A stretch of DNA of 64,000 nt from the NCBI GenBank assembly GCA_944382125.1, contig CALWMV010000001.1, forward strand, positions 62,001 to 126,000, given 5' to 3'. The stretch's first letter is position 1; each line of letters starts with the position of its first letter. Positions 1-8,618 of the stretch are shown here, piece after piece. The notes beneath the pieces were generated by a model. It did no database searches and was not told the DNA's origin. It saw nothing but the letters and a program-made list of their open reading frames with translations. Origin of the DNA: an uncultured Lachnospiraceae bacterium. GTDB taxonomy: Bacteria > Bacillota > Clostridia > Lachnospirales > Lachnospiraceae. The position numbers were made by a program, and so were the translations under genes.

Positions 1-1883
1 CTGGCGGAAACATATATCTTTCCGTCATAGGGTGTGAGGACTATGGCAGCCTTTATGCTCCTTATCTCAAGCAGGCTGTTGGCAGCCTGGGCGCCTACCA
101 CCGTCGGTGACTCAGTGCCTGTCGGGTCGCATACTCCTATGGCAAAGCTGTCCTTATATATCTCCGCCTTGTCCACGGCCTCTGCCTTGGCCCTGTAATC
201 TGCCAGGTTATCCCTGAACATCTTGCGCACCCTTATGATATCCGCCCCGTTCCTTCTCAGGAAGGCAGCTGCCTCAAAGGTGCGGACACCGGTCTGGTTC
301 GTGAAGTTCTGGGTATCCACCACCATGCCGGCATACATGGCGTCGGCCTCCTGGGGCATAAGCCTTATGTCGTCTCCTATATACTGGAGTATCTCTGCCA
401 CGAGCTCCGAAGCAGATGAGGCATAGGGCTCCACATAGGAAAGGACCGCATTTTGTATGGTCTCGGAGGTCTTTCTGTGATGATCCAGTACCACCACCGT
501 ATCACAGGCATCTATGAGCCTGGGCTCCTCGGTGTAGCTGGGCCTGTTGACGTCCGCTACCACCACTATGGTCTTGTCATCCAGCAGCTCCAGTGCCTTA
601 TCTCCGTCTATGAACATATCCTTGGGATATTCCTGGCTGTCCATGAACTGCTTCTTGATGGGCTTTACTGCATTGTCCGAGCTGCTCATGACTATGTAAG
701 CCTTCTTTCCGAAGGAGTTGGCTATCTTCCAGAAGCCCACTGCAGCTCCAAGGCAGTCCACGTCAGCCATCTTATGTCCCATGACTATGAGCTTATCCTT
801 GGAATCCAGCAGCTCCCTGAAGGCATGGGCCTTGACCCTGGCCTTGACCCTGGTGCTCTTTTCCACTGCCAGGGACTTGCCGCCGAAATAGTGTATCTCA
901 TCCCCGTCCTTTATGACAGCCTGATCTCCGCCCCTTCCGAGGGCAAGGTCTATGGCTGTCCTGGCCGCCTCATAATTGGCCTTATAATCCTCAGCATCCA
1001 TGCCGATGCCGATGCTAAGGGTCAGGGACATCTCATTGCCTATATTGATGGTCTTGACATCATCCAAGACTGAAAATCTGTCCTCCATCATCCTCTGCAT
1101 ATCCCTGTCCATGATGATGAAGAAGTACTTATCCTTCTCCAGCTTCCTTACGACACCATTCATGGAGGATATGTAATTGCTTATCTTCCTGTCCACCAGG
1201 GCGGTAAGCAGGGATCGGCGGACCTCCTCTACGGTCTCCAGAGCCTCTTCGTAATTATCCAGATATATGAGTCCCTCGCAGATCCTGCTCTCCTGATAGA
1301 GCTGCTTCATCTCCACAAGGTCAGTCTCATCAAAGACGCTCATGACCACCACATCCTTCTCTGCCTCCTCCAGCAGAGAGCTGCTCAGGTCATCGTCATC
1401 CGCAAGCTTCGTCCACATAAGCTCTATGCGATAGCGCCTGTCACCGAAGGCACTGTGTATGAAGGCCGTGTCATCCTGTCCTATCAGTCTCTCCCTGGAT
1501 ATATCCGGGAATATGGCCTGTATGTTGGAAGCCGTCACATGCTCCTCATCCAGCATCTCATTGAAGGCACCGTTGGTCCATATTATGTAGCCATTGGTAT
1601 CACAGATGACATAGGGCAGGTTCATGTCGTTCATCAAACGCTTCTGCACATTGTCAAAGCCCTGGGCAAAGCTGACCAGACCTCCAAACAGTCCCCTTCT
1701 GGAATAATAATATATCCAGATCGCTGCAAGTCCGAATATCAGTGTAAATGCTCCCATGAAGACCGCAGTCTCAGGGCTCAGGGCCGCAAGCAGCAGATTC
1801 ATGATCAGCACGAAGGCCGCCATGATCAGGGGCCACTTGAGGTACACCGATATGGATAAGTTATTTTTCTTGTTATTCTTCAT
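1..1883 (-). CDS. gdpP: Cyclic-di-AMP phosphodiesterase GdpP, C-terminus cut by window edge
   Basis: Reading the minus strand from the ATG at 1883 gives an open frame to the window edge (about 627 residues visible). It starts with a short basic stretch and two hydrophobic segments within the first 60 residues, followed by a PAS-like region (PYVICDTNGYIIWTN), a degenerate GGDEF-like region (SLTLSIGIGMD), and a DHH phosphoesterase domain with GHKMADVDCLGAAVG and DHHRKT. This order is that of GdpP/YybT, a membrane enzyme that hydrolyses c-di-AMP to pApA. The visible part ends in the DHHA1 region (SFAIGVCDPTGTESPTVV). Its 5' side carries a multi-hairpin repeat about 60 bp upstream. The family assignment is firm; catalytic activity is inferred from the retained Asp and His residues. 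Confidence 0.93.
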   Translation of the reverse strand, partial: MKNNKKNNLSISVYLKWPLIMAAFVLIMNLLLAALSPETAVFMGAFTLIFGLAAIWIYYYSRRGLFGGLVSFAQGFDNVQKRLMNDMNLPYVICDTNGYIIWTNGAFNEMLDEEHVTASNIQAIFPDISRERLIGQDDTAFIHSAFGDRRYRIELMWTKLADDDDLSSSLLEEAEKDVVVMSVFDETDLVEMKQLYQESRICEGLIYLDNYEEALETVEEVRRSLLTALVDRKISNYISSMNGVVRKLEKDKYFFIIMDRDMQRMMEDRFSVLDDVKTINIGNEMSLTLSIGIGMDAEDYKANYEAARTAIDLALGRGGDQAVIKDGDEIHYFGGKSLAVEKSTRVKARVKAHAFRELLDSKDKLIVMGHKMADVDCLGAAVGFWKIANSFGKKAYIVMSSSDNAVKPIKKQFMDSQEYPKDMFIDGDKALELLDDKTIVVVADVNRPSYTEEPRLIDACDTVVVLDHHRKTSETIQNAVLSYVEPYASSASELVAEILQYIGDDIRLMPQEADAMYAGMVVDTQNFTNQTGVRTFEAAAFLRRNGADIIRVRKMFRDNLADYRAKAEAVDKAEIYKDSFAIGVCDPTGTESPTVVGAQAANSLLEIRSIKAAIVLTPYDGKIYVSA

Positions 1884-1944
1884 ATCCTCTCGCAAGCGGA
1901 GCCTTCCGGATCAGAGCCCCGCACATGGTTCCAGGCATAAAAAA

Positions 1945-2113
1945 TGTCCGCATTTGCGGACATTATACCTTGTCCCTAAGGGAAGAAAGCGCCGCAGGCG
2001 GCATTTACTTCCCGGGACCGGTATGAGCAAGCTTTGCTTGCGAATAGTATAACCAGCGGCACAGCCGCTGAAGGCTGCAAAGCAGCCTTGTCCGCATTTG
2101 CGGACATTATACC
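1945..2113. repeat. Multi-hairpin intergenic repeat, copy A
   Basis: The stretch between gdpP and the SIMPL gene is almost entirely short hairpins. A palindrome TGTCCGCATTTGCGGACA followed by ATTATACC occurs at 1945-1969 and again at 2089-2113. Between them lie a long stem (ATACC..GTCCC at 1965-1976 with GGGAC..GGTAT at 2014-2024) enclosing GGGAAG..CTTCCC, then GCAAGC-ttt-GCTTGC, AGCGGC-aca-GCCGCT and AGGCTGC-aaa-GCAGCCT. The core, bounded by ATTATACC direct repeats (1962 and 2106), is about 152 bp. A second copy with changed but still paired stems lies at 57929-58085. A 68-codon frame runs through it on the minus strand but follows the hairpins and is not a credible gene. Confidence 0.85.
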
Positions 2114-2140
2114 ACATAATGAATGACTTTTAAACTATAA

Positions 2141-2167
2141 GGGCCTGCCGCCATCTGCGGCAAGCCC
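2141..2167 (-). terminator. Probable terminator of the SIMPL gene
   Basis: GGGC and GCCGC pair with GCGGC and GCCC in the region just downstream of the SIMPL stop codon at 2212 (minus strand). The T-run after the stem is weak, so it may be a pause or a processing hairpin. Confidence 0.5.
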
Positions 2168-2211
2168 TGCAAAATCTCTGTTATTCACGAATCATCAGCG
2201 GATCAGTATTT

Positions 2212-2988
2212 TTACTTTATCTCATACACTACATTCACCGATGCTTCCGCTTCTACCGTGCCGGGAAGTATGGTGACATTGAGGGCCTTTGCCTCGGCCA
2301 CGGCGCCATCTGCTGCGCCATACTCCATGTAGCTTCCGGAGGCGGAGTATCTTGCATTGTTATTGGGTGTATGCTCCGTGATGGATACTATGCCCTTTAT
2401 GCTGGTGCCTGCCTTTTCAGCCATGGCTGAGGCCTTCTTCCGGGCAAGCTCCAGGGCCTTTCCTACAGCCTCGTCATAGGCCTCATCAAAGCCGCTGGAA
2501 TAATAGCTTATGGAATTGACCGTGTTGACCCCCTGACTGAGGGCTCCCGAGAGGACTTCGCTAACCTTATCTGCAGGCACGTCCGTAAGAGCTATGGTGG
2601 TGTCCATCCTGTAGCCTATGAGCTTATTGTCTCCTCCCGAGTAGTCATACTGAGGATAAAGTCCCACATCTGAGGTGCTTATGCTGGTCTCCTCATAGCC
2701 GAGGCCCTTGAGGTATTCCACCACTCTGCTGACGGCTTCCGTATTGGTCTCGGTAACGGCCTCCACCGTAGCCTCCTGATTATCCACGCCAAATTTCAGG
2801 CTTGCCATGTCAGGCTCCAGCTTTACGCTCTCGCTGGCCTCCACGGATATGGTCTTTGCTGCTGCAGTCTGTCCGCTTATGACAGTCTGGGCTGTTCCTG
2901 CGGCCTGCCCTGCTCCTGAGGCTGCACAGCCCGCAAGGGCTATGGCTCCGATAAGTGCTGCCGATATGATAAATATTTTCTTCTTCAT
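2212..2988 (-). CDS. SIMPL domain (DUF541) lipoprotein
   Basis: 258 residues. The N-terminus has Lys residues, a hydrophobic run and the lipobox LAGC (Cys about residue 21), so the protein should be lipid-anchored outside the membrane. The mature part begins with a low-complexity Ala/Gly/Thr stretch, then a typical SIMPL/DUF541 domain: ISVEASESVKLEPDMASLKF near residue 48, the middle YPQYDYSGGDNKLIGYR, and AEASVNVVYEIK at the end. The family is found in periplasmic and surface proteins (for example BP26, YggE) with no agreed enzymatic role; a link to oxidative stress has been proposed for YggE. It stands alone between the repeat and the divergent traX-like gene. Confidence 0.88.
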   Translation of the reverse strand: MKKKIFIISAALIGAIALAGCAASGAGQAAGTAQTVISGQTAAAKTISVEASESVKLEPDMASLKFGVDNQEATVEAVTETNTEAVSRVVEYLKGLGYEETSISTSDVGLYPQYDYSGGDNKLIGYRMDTTIALTDVPADKVSEVLSGALSQGVNTVNSISYYSSGFDEAYDEAVGKALELARKKASAMAEKAGTSIKGIVSITEHTPNNNARYSASGSYMEYGAADGAVAEAKALNVTILPGTVEAEASVNVVYEIK

Positions 2989-3166
2989 GATGATTTCCTT
3001 TCCGGCCGCAGGCTGATCGTATCGCCTTTGCGGCTCCTTTTATATGGCTCCCTGCAGGATCCGCTTCATGCTTCTTGTGAGACCCCTCCGCCGGAGATCC
3101 ATGCTGTGGACCGTACTTTCGATCCTTTTATAATATATACGCATGAGATCAGCAAAACTTTCACTT

Positions 3167-3195
3167 TTGACAGAAAACCTTCGTATATATATAAT
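3167..3195 (+). promoter_or_regulatory. Sigma-A type promoter for the TraX-like gene
   Basis: TTGACA at 3167-3172 and TATAAT at 3190-3195 are separated by 17 bp, a perfect consensus match. The downstream start codon is at 3229, about 25 bp past the expected transcription start. Confidence 0.85.
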
Positions 3196-3228
3196 TATCT
3201 CTGAAAAAAAGATATAAGGATGATAAAA

Positions 3229-4128
3229 ATGCAGGATATCACAGCAAACAAAAAATCAAAGGGGATCAGCTCCTCTCAGCTCAAGCTGATAGCCATAGTC
3301 CTCATGTTCATAGATCATATCGGCGCCATACTTATAGACGGTTACTTCTATGAGACCGGGATCCTGGTCGATAACATGTTTACCATCACCCGGGAAGCTC
3401 CTATGTTTTCCATGGTGGAGAAGCTCTATTATATAGATATAGCCCTCAGACTCATAGGCAGGCTCGCCTTTCCGCTATTTGCCTTCCTGCTGGTCCAGGG
3501 CTTCATGCATACAAGGAGCAAAAAGAAGTATCTCATAAGGCTGCTTATATTTGCCCTCATATCAGAGCTGCCCTTTGGTCTGGTCATGGCTGTCATACAT
3601 CAGCCTTCCCGCAATGTATTCTTCACCCTGTCCCTGGGATTTATGGCGATCTGGGGCATTGAGTATATTGACAGCAAAGGTGCTGCGTCGAAAAAGGAAG
3701 TCGCTTCGGCTGCTCCGGATACCCCTTCCGAAGAAGCAGGAAATGATGGCAGTGCCTCCGCCGCTGGAGGCATCCTTACAAAGGCCCTGGTCTCTCCTTC
3801 CTCAAGGAATTTTTTGACCATCATCTGGCTTGCTGCCTGCTGCGGACTTGCGGCCCTCATAAAGAGTGACTATTCCTCCTTCGGAGTCCTCACCATAGTG
3901 GCCCTCTACATATTCAGGAGGGAGCCCGTAAAGAGCATGGCCATAGCCTGCGCTATCCTCACCCTGCTCGGAGGCCTCATCGAGCTCCCGGCATTTTTAA
4001 ATCTTCTCCTGATACGCATATATAATGGAGAAAAGGGCAGGCCCCTCTTCGGAAAATATTTCTTCTATGCCTTTTATCCCGTCCATATGCTGCTGCTTTA
4101 CTGCATCCTTCAGCTCATTGTGCGCTGA
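3229..4128 (+). CDS. TraX family integral membrane protein
   Basis: About 299 residues. The N-terminal part ISSSQLKLIAIVLMFIDHIG followed by repeated hydrophobic helices, and IDIALRLIGRLAFPLFAFLL, are the signature of TraX, named after the F-pilin acetylase but widespread in Firmicutes as a putative membrane acyltransferase of unknown substrate. The end FYAFYPVHMLLLYCILQLI is also typical. A soluble Ser/Ala/Glu-rich insert lies about residues 158-190. An ATG at 3220 overlaps the AAGG element and would have no usable ribosome site, so the ATG at 3229 is chosen. The gene is monocistronic between a consensus promoter and a bidirectional terminator. Confidence 0.85.
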   Translation: MQDITANKKSKGISSSQLKLIAIVLMFIDHIGAILIDGYFYETGILVDNMFTITREAPMFSMVEKLYYIDIALRLIGRLAFPLFAFLLVQGFMHTRSKKKYLIRLLIFALISELPFGLVMAVIHQPSRNVFFTLSLGFMAIWGIEYIDSKGAASKKEVASAAPDTPSEEAGNDGSASAAGGILTKALVSPSSRNFLTIIWLAACCGLAALIKSDYSSFGVLTIVALYIFRREPVKSMAIACAILTLLGGLIELPAFLNLLLIRIYNGEKGRPLFGKYFFYAFYPVHMLLLYCILQLIVR

Positions 4129-4167
4129 AGCACGGCAGATGACAGCAGCGATCCTGCACCACACAAA

Positions 4168-4206
4168 AAGGCCTGTACCGGAATTTCCGGCACAGGCCTT
4201 ATTTTT
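4168..4206. terminator. Bidirectional terminator
   Basis: AAGGCCTGT(a)CCGGAA pairs with TTCCGG(c)ACAGGCCTT, with T-rich sequence on both sides. It sits between the convergent TraX-like gene and the divIC operon. Confidence 0.88.
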
Positions 4207-4228
4207 CTATCCCTGCAGAAGCAGAAGC

Positions 4229-4537
4229 TCAATCATCATTTTCCTTTATAAGCACTTCATCAGGATCTATGAGTCCGAGTCTGTCCCTCGCCACCTCTTC
4301 GATGTACTGCTTCGTGCCTACATGCTTTTTCTGCTGTTCAAGCTCCTCCGTGCGCTTCTCCTCGGCCTTGATCTGCTCCTGCAGATCAGCCTCGCGCTCC
4401 AGATATATCTGCTCCTGTTCTCTAAGGTCAGTGCTTGAGAGATTGATGGAAAAGGCGATCACAGCCACCGCTGCGATAAGTATCAGCGGGGTCATAAGAT
4501 TAAATGACTTTTTCTGTCTGTGCTTTGTCTTTGCCAT
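4229..4537 (-). CDS. divIC: Septum formation initiator, FtsB/DivIC family
   Basis: About 102 residues: a basic cytoplasmic N-terminus (KTKHRQKKS), one transmembrane helix (LMTPLILIAAVAVIAFSI), and a Glu/Gln-rich coiled coil, ending with the conserved YIEEVARDRLGLIDPDEVL. This is the bitopic architecture of DivIC/FtsB, which joins FtsL and DivIB/FtsQ in the divisome. Position after rqcP matches the pth-mfd-rqcP-divIC block of Bacillus and clostridia. A TTG nine bases upstream (4546) overlaps the rqcP stop, but the ATG at 4537 preceded by GAGG is favoured. The spore genes yabP and yabQ, which sit between rqcP and divIC in spore formers, are absent. Confidence 0.9.
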   Translation of the reverse strand: MAKTKHRQKKSFNLMTPLILIAAVAVIAFSINLSSTDLREQEQIYLEREADLQEQIKAEEKRTEELEQQKKHVGTKQYIEEVARDRLGLIDPDEVLIKENDD

Positions 4538-4542
4538 GGTCC

Positions 4543-4782
4543 TCAAATATAGCGAAACAGCTCAGCTGCATCCTCCTTCTTGTTTACCTCTTCGACGGAC
4601 AGGACCTCCACATTCAGGGACTTTTCCCCGAAGCGTATCTCTATCCTGTCTCCGACCTTCACATCATAGGATGCCTTCCTGACCTCTCCGTTGACGCTGA
4701 TCCTGCCCGCATTGCAGGCATCACAGGCCACCGTCCTTCGCTTTATAAGCCTTGAGACCTTAAGATATTTGTCCAGTCTCAT
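4543..4782 (-). CDS. rqcP: S4-domain RNA-binding protein RqcP (YabO)
   Basis: 79 residues, nearly all an S4 domain: MRLDKYLKVSRLIKRRTVA, then ISVNGEVRKASYDVKVGDRI. Known family members bind 50S subunits obstructed by peptidyl-tRNA and, with RqcH, drive alanine tailing in ribosome quality control. Its start lies 3 nt after the hup stop and has no clear ribosome site of its own, suggesting translational coupling. The neighbour pth (peptidyl-tRNA hydrolase) farther upstream works on the same stalled peptidyl-tRNAs. Confidence 0.92.
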   Translation of the reverse strand: MRLDKYLKVSRLIKRRTVACDACNAGRISVNGEVRKASYDVKVGDRIEIRFGEKSLNVEVLSVEEVNKKEDAAELFRYI

Positions 4783-4784
4783 TA

Positions 4785-5060
4785 TTACTTGTTAACGCTC
4801 TCCTTAAGGGTCTTAGCGGGAGTGAACTTTACTACCTTGCAAGCGGGAGAAGTCATCTGCTCTCCGGTCCTGGGGTTACGTACTACTCTCTCTTTTCTCT
4901 CGTTGCACTTGAATGATCCGAAATCGGGAAGCTGTATCCTTCCGCCTTCAGCAAGCTCCTTGCTGATAACTGCAGTCATAGCCTTAAGAACTTTATCAAC
5001 ATCCTTCTTGGTTACCTCGCTGCTCTCAGCGATGGCACTTACAAACTCATTCTTATTCAT
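4785..5060 (-). CDS. hup: HU family DNA-binding protein
   Basis: 91 residues from the ATG at 5060, which has a GGAGG ribosome site about 9 bases upstream; a longer frame upstream lacks one. MNKNEFVSAIAESSEVTKKD, the beta-arm (NERKERVVRNPRTGEQM) and KVVKFTPAKTLKESVN are classic HU/IHF features. It is a small dimeric nucleoid protein that bends DNA. A strong promoter precedes it, and it heads the hup-rqcP-divIC transcript. Confidence 0.95.
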   Translation of the reverse strand: MNKNEFVSAIAESSEVTKKDVDKVLKAMTAVISKELAEGGRIQLPDFGSFKCNERKERVVRNPRTGEQMTSPACKVVKFTPAKTLKESVNK

Positions 5061-5119
5061 AGTGAAAATTCCTCCGTAAATTTTTGACAACACAGATATT
5101 CCATTTTGTCTGTATTACC

Positions 5120-5148
5120 GTTATAAAGGGTTTTAGGCCTTTTGTCAA
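5120..5148 (-). promoter_or_regulatory. Promoter of the hup-rqcP-divIC operon
   Basis: On the minus strand TTGACA (5148-5143), 17 bp, then TATAAC (5125-5120). The expected transcript starts about 50 bp before the hup ATG. Confidence 0.82.
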
Positions 5149-5179
5149 GCAATATGCCGCATAAAAGCAGGCCCTGTCA

Positions 5180-8100
5180 TCACTGTTTTATAAGGGCCCC
5201 AAGGAGCTCTCCCGCCTTCTTTACCATAGCGAAGGCATCGGCATGGACCGTGCCCCTGTCATCATAGGTGAATCTGGGCTTCATGCCGCCCATGAATTTG
5301 AGTTTTCCTCTCTCTGCAGTGATGAGCTCCGGTATGGCAGCCACATTGATATCCGCATTGGGATACATCTCTATATTGAAGCCGGACTTCCTTACGGAAA
5401 TATCCGTCGCATAGGCTCTGTGCCCGGTCATCTTGAGCCTTGCCACCGAAAGCAGGTTCATGACAGGAGCCGGTATCTCTCCGAACCTGTCCATGAGCTC
5501 ATCCATGGTATCCATATAGTCCTCTTCGCTCTGGATCTCGGATATGCGCTTATAGATATCCAGCTTCTGATTTTCATTGGGGATATAGCTGTCCGGTATG
5601 TATGCGTCTATGTCGCAGTCCACGCTGGTCTCAAATTCCTCCTTAGTCTCCGTATCTCCCTTAAGCAGGCTTACCGCCTGACGCAGCAGCTTGCAGTAGA
5701 GCTCGTATCCCACGGCCTCCATCTGTCCATGCTGCTCTGCACCGAGCACATTGCCGGCCCCTCTTATCTCCAGATCTCTCATGGCTATCTTGATGCCTGA
5801 GCCAAGCTCGGTAAATTCCCTTATGGTCTTGAGCCTCTTTTCAGCCTCCTCTGACAGTATCCTGTCCCTTTTATACATCAGGAAGGCATAGGCGGTCTTG
5901 TCCGCCCTTCCGACCCTTCCCCTGATCTGGTAGAGCTGAGAAAGCCCCATGCGCTCAGCCCCTTCTATGATAAGGGTATTGGCATTGGGTATGTCCAAGC
6001 CGGTTTCTATGATGGTGGTGGAGACCAGCATGTCTATCTCCCCGTTCACAAAGTCCATCATGATGGACTCCAGTTCCTTCTCAGACATCTGGCCATGGGC
6101 GTATTCTATGCGTATGCCGGGAAGCAGGCTGCGGAGGTGTCCTGTCTTATCCTCTATGCCCTTGACCCTGTTGTATACGTAAAATACCTGGCCATCCCTC
6201 TGTATCTCTCTCTGCACGGCCTCCCGGACAAGCTCATCATTATACTCCATCACATATGTCTGGACCGGCAGCCTGTCTATCGGAGGCTCCTCCAGGATCG
6301 AAAGATCGCGGATCCCTGAAAGGGACATATGAAGGGTCCTCGGTATGGGCGTTGCCGTAAGAGTCAGCACATCCACATTGGTCTTGAGCTGCTTTATCTT
6401 CTCCTTATTTGCCACGCCGAAGCGCTGCTCCTCGTCTATGATGAGAAGCCCCAGATCCTTGAAGGCCACATCCTTTGAAAGTATCCTGTGGGTGCCTATG
6501 ACTATGTCTATCTTCCCAGCTTTGAGCTTCTCTGCAGTCTTTTTATTTTCAGCCGCGGTGCGGAACCTGGACATCATGCCTATGTTGACGGGGAAGCCCT
6601 TCATCCTGTCAGTGAAGGTATTGTAATGCTGCTGGGCAAGTATGGTCGTCGGCACCAGAAATGCGACCTGCTTTCCGTCCTGTACGGCCTTGAAGGCTGC
6701 TCTCAGGGCCACCTCCGTCTTGCCGTAGCCCACGTCACCGCAGACCAGACGGTCCATGACCTTTCCGCTCTCCATATCGGTCTTGACCGCTTCTATGGCA
6801 CTGAGCTGATCCTCGGTCTCTTCATAGGGGAACATCTCCTCGAACTCCTTCTGCCAGACCGTATCCTCTCCATAGCGGAAGCCCCTGGCAGAAAAGCGCT
6901 TGGCATAGAGCTCTATCAGCTCCTTTGCTATGTCCCGGACAGAGTGGGTAACTCGCTTCTTCGTATTCTGCCATTCCACTCCGCCGAGGCGGTTGATCTT
7001 CGGCTTCCGCCCGTCTCCTCCCGAGTATTTCTGCACCAGCTCAAGCTTGGTGGCTGGAAGATAAAGATTGCCTCCGTCGGCGTATTCTATCTTGATATAG
7101 TCCTTGCCTGTGCCGTCTCTTTCAATATGCTCTATGCCCCGGTATATGCCTATGCCGTGGCTCTCATGTACCACATAATCTCCCAGACTCAGCTCATCAA
7201 GGCCACCGAGCTTCACTCCCTGGGTCTTTTCCTTCTTCTTTCGCTTTGCGGTCTTGGCCGTTCCGAAGATGTCCGTCTCCGATATCAGCACATATCTGAT
7301 GTCCGGATAGGCAAAGCCCTCGCTGAGGCTTCCGTATACCACCTCGGTAACTCCCGGCTCCAGTTCCTCTCCCGTGTTCAGATCCGGGCAGTAGGCTCTG
7401 ATGCCATAATCCCTCAGGGTCTCCGCAAGCCTCGACATACGGGTCCTGGAGGGCGTGAGGACGGTTATACGGTATTTTTCATTTTGATAATGCTTAAGGG
7501 CATCGATGAAGAGCTCAAAGCTGTCCTTATAATTTCCTACAGAAGCGGTCTTTATGCGTATCTGTTTTTCCGCCCCGAAGTCTTTGAGGCTCTCATCCAG
7601 GGAGCTCAGGAGCACTGATCTTTTTTCCTTCAGCATCTCCATAAGCTCTTCTGCTGAAAATATATCCTCAGCCATATCCTCGTCAGCCTCAAGGCCCTTT
7701 TCCAGACGCCTTGCCACGCTCTCTGAAAATTCCAGCTCCACCGAGGAAGCCCTCTCCCTTATGCGCACGGGCTCATCCAGGGCTATCAGGTCATCCTTAT
7801 CAAAATAATCCAGCAGGGATACCTCTTTCTTCTTCCCTGCCTTCTCACTGGCGGCATATATCTCTATGGCCTCTTTCCTGTCATGGGACCTCTGGCTCTC
7901 GATATCGAAGCTTCGTATCGTATCCACCTCTTTATCAAAAAACTCTATACGGTAAGGCTCATCCTCCGTCACGGGAAATATATCCACTATGCCGCCGCGG
8001 ACGGAGTATTCTCCCCTTATCTCCACCTCCGGGACCCTGTTATAGGACATGGCGGAAAGAAGCTTTGAAAGCTCAGAGGGGTCTATGATCATGGATTCAT

Positions 8101-8509
8101 AGAGCCTTATGCTCTGTCCCTTCAGGGCTTCCCTGTCAGAGATCTTGTCCATGAGGCCATCAGCCGTGGTTATGAGTATGCCCTTTTCATCCTCCAGAAG
8201 GTGCTTCAGGGCCTCCATGCGTTCATTGGTCAGATAACCTCCGCGGATGTCCGAGCTGTAAAAAAGCAAATCCTTGGCAGGATATATGTAGGTATTGGAC
8301 TCAAAATTCTTAAAATCATTAAAAACAGGGGTAAGAGCCCTCTCATCCCTGCATATATAAAGGAGCCAGCCATAATCCCTCATGAGGCCGCTCACAAGCT
8401 CTATCTTCTGGGAGCTCATGCAGCCAAGCACGCTTACCGGACGGCCTTTGGTCCTCAATTCCTCTCTAAGTTCAGTAAATTCCGGCATCCCGGAAAGGGG
8501 ATCATACAT
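5180..8509 (-). CDS. mfd: Transcription-repair coupling factor Mfd
   Basis: About 1109 residues, the usual Mfd length. The order is a UvrB-like N-terminal module (EVEIRGEYSVRGGIVDIFPV), the RNA-polymerase interaction domain (LSLGDYVVHESHGIGIYRGI), a translocase core with Walker A GDVGYGKTE, the box LLIIDEEQRFGV, TLTATPIPRTLHMSL and TTIIETGLDIPNANTLI, and a C-terminal TRCF domain. It removes stalled RNA polymerase and recruits UvrA to the lesion. A GTG at 8551 extends the frame by 14 codons without a ribosome site; the ATG at 8509, preceded by AAAGG, is preferred. It follows pth as in Bacillus, without the spoVT gene that usually lies downstream there. Confidence 0.96.
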   Translation of the reverse strand: MYDPLSGMPEFTELREELRTKGRPVSVLGCMSSQKIELVSGLMRDYGWLLYICRDERALTPVFNDFKNFESNTYIYPAKDLLFYSSDIRGGYLTNERMEALKHLLEDEKGILITTADGLMDKISDREALKGQSIRLYESMIIDPSELSKLLSAMSYNRVPEVEIRGEYSVRGGIVDIFPVTEDEPYRIEFFDKEVDTIRSFDIESQRSHDRKEAIEIYAASEKAGKKKEVSLLDYFDKDDLIALDEPVRIRERASSVELEFSESVARRLEKGLEADEDMAEDIFSAEELMEMLKEKRSVLLSSLDESLKDFGAEKQIRIKTASVGNYKDSFELFIDALKHYQNEKYRITVLTPSRTRMSRLAETLRDYGIRAYCPDLNTGEELEPGVTEVVYGSLSEGFAYPDIRYVLISETDIFGTAKTAKRKKKEKTQGVKLGGLDELSLGDYVVHESHGIGIYRGIEHIERDGTGKDYIKIEYADGGNLYLPATKLELVQKYSGGDGRKPKINRLGGVEWQNTKKRVTHSVRDIAKELIELYAKRFSARGFRYGEDTVWQKEFEEMFPYEETEDQLSAIEAVKTDMESGKVMDRLVCGDVGYGKTEVALRAAFKAVQDGKQVAFLVPTTILAQQHYNTFTDRMKGFPVNIGMMSRFRTAAENKKTAEKLKAGKIDIVIGTHRILSKDVAFKDLGLLIIDEEQRFGVANKEKIKQLKTNVDVLTLTATPIPRTLHMSLSGIRDLSILEEPPIDRLPVQTYVMEYNDELVREAVQREIQRDGQVFYVYNRVKGIEDKTGHLRSLLPGIRIEYAHGQMSEKELESIMMDFVNGEIDMLVSTTIIETGLDIPNANTLIIEGAERMGLSQLYQIRGRVGRADKTAYAFLMYKRDRILSEEAEKRLKTIREFTELGSGIKIAMRDLEIRGAGNVLGAEQHGQMEAVGYELYCKLLRQAVSLLKGDTETKEEFETSVDCDIDAYIPDSYIPNENQKLDIYKRISEIQSEEDYMDTMDELMDRFGEIPAPVMNLLSVARLKMTGHRAYATDISVRKSGFNIEMYPNADINVAAIPELITAERGKLKFMGGMKPRFTYDDRGTVHADAFAMVKKAGELLGALIKQ

Positions 8510-8618
8510 ATCTGCCTTTATCTGTCCTCCGATAGTTAAATATCCGTTCACTGTTATCTGAAAATGGTTTTCTGATCTCTTCCGTTATCAAACAGCCGTT
8601 TAATAATTTAAGTATCTA

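Noticed and set aside
1911..2117. A 68-codon minus-strand frame with protein-like text in the intergenic region upstream of gdpP.
   Set aside because: It is the translation of the multi-hairpin repeat; the same text appears upstream of pgi in frame with it. Codons follow palindromes, and there is no ribosome site.
6488..7618. Long plus-strand open frame opposite mfd (and similar ones opposite addB at 47419-48645 and addA at 44343).
   Set aside because: Antisense frames in a GC-balanced gene with strong codon bias; no family resemblance and the minus-strand genes are certain.
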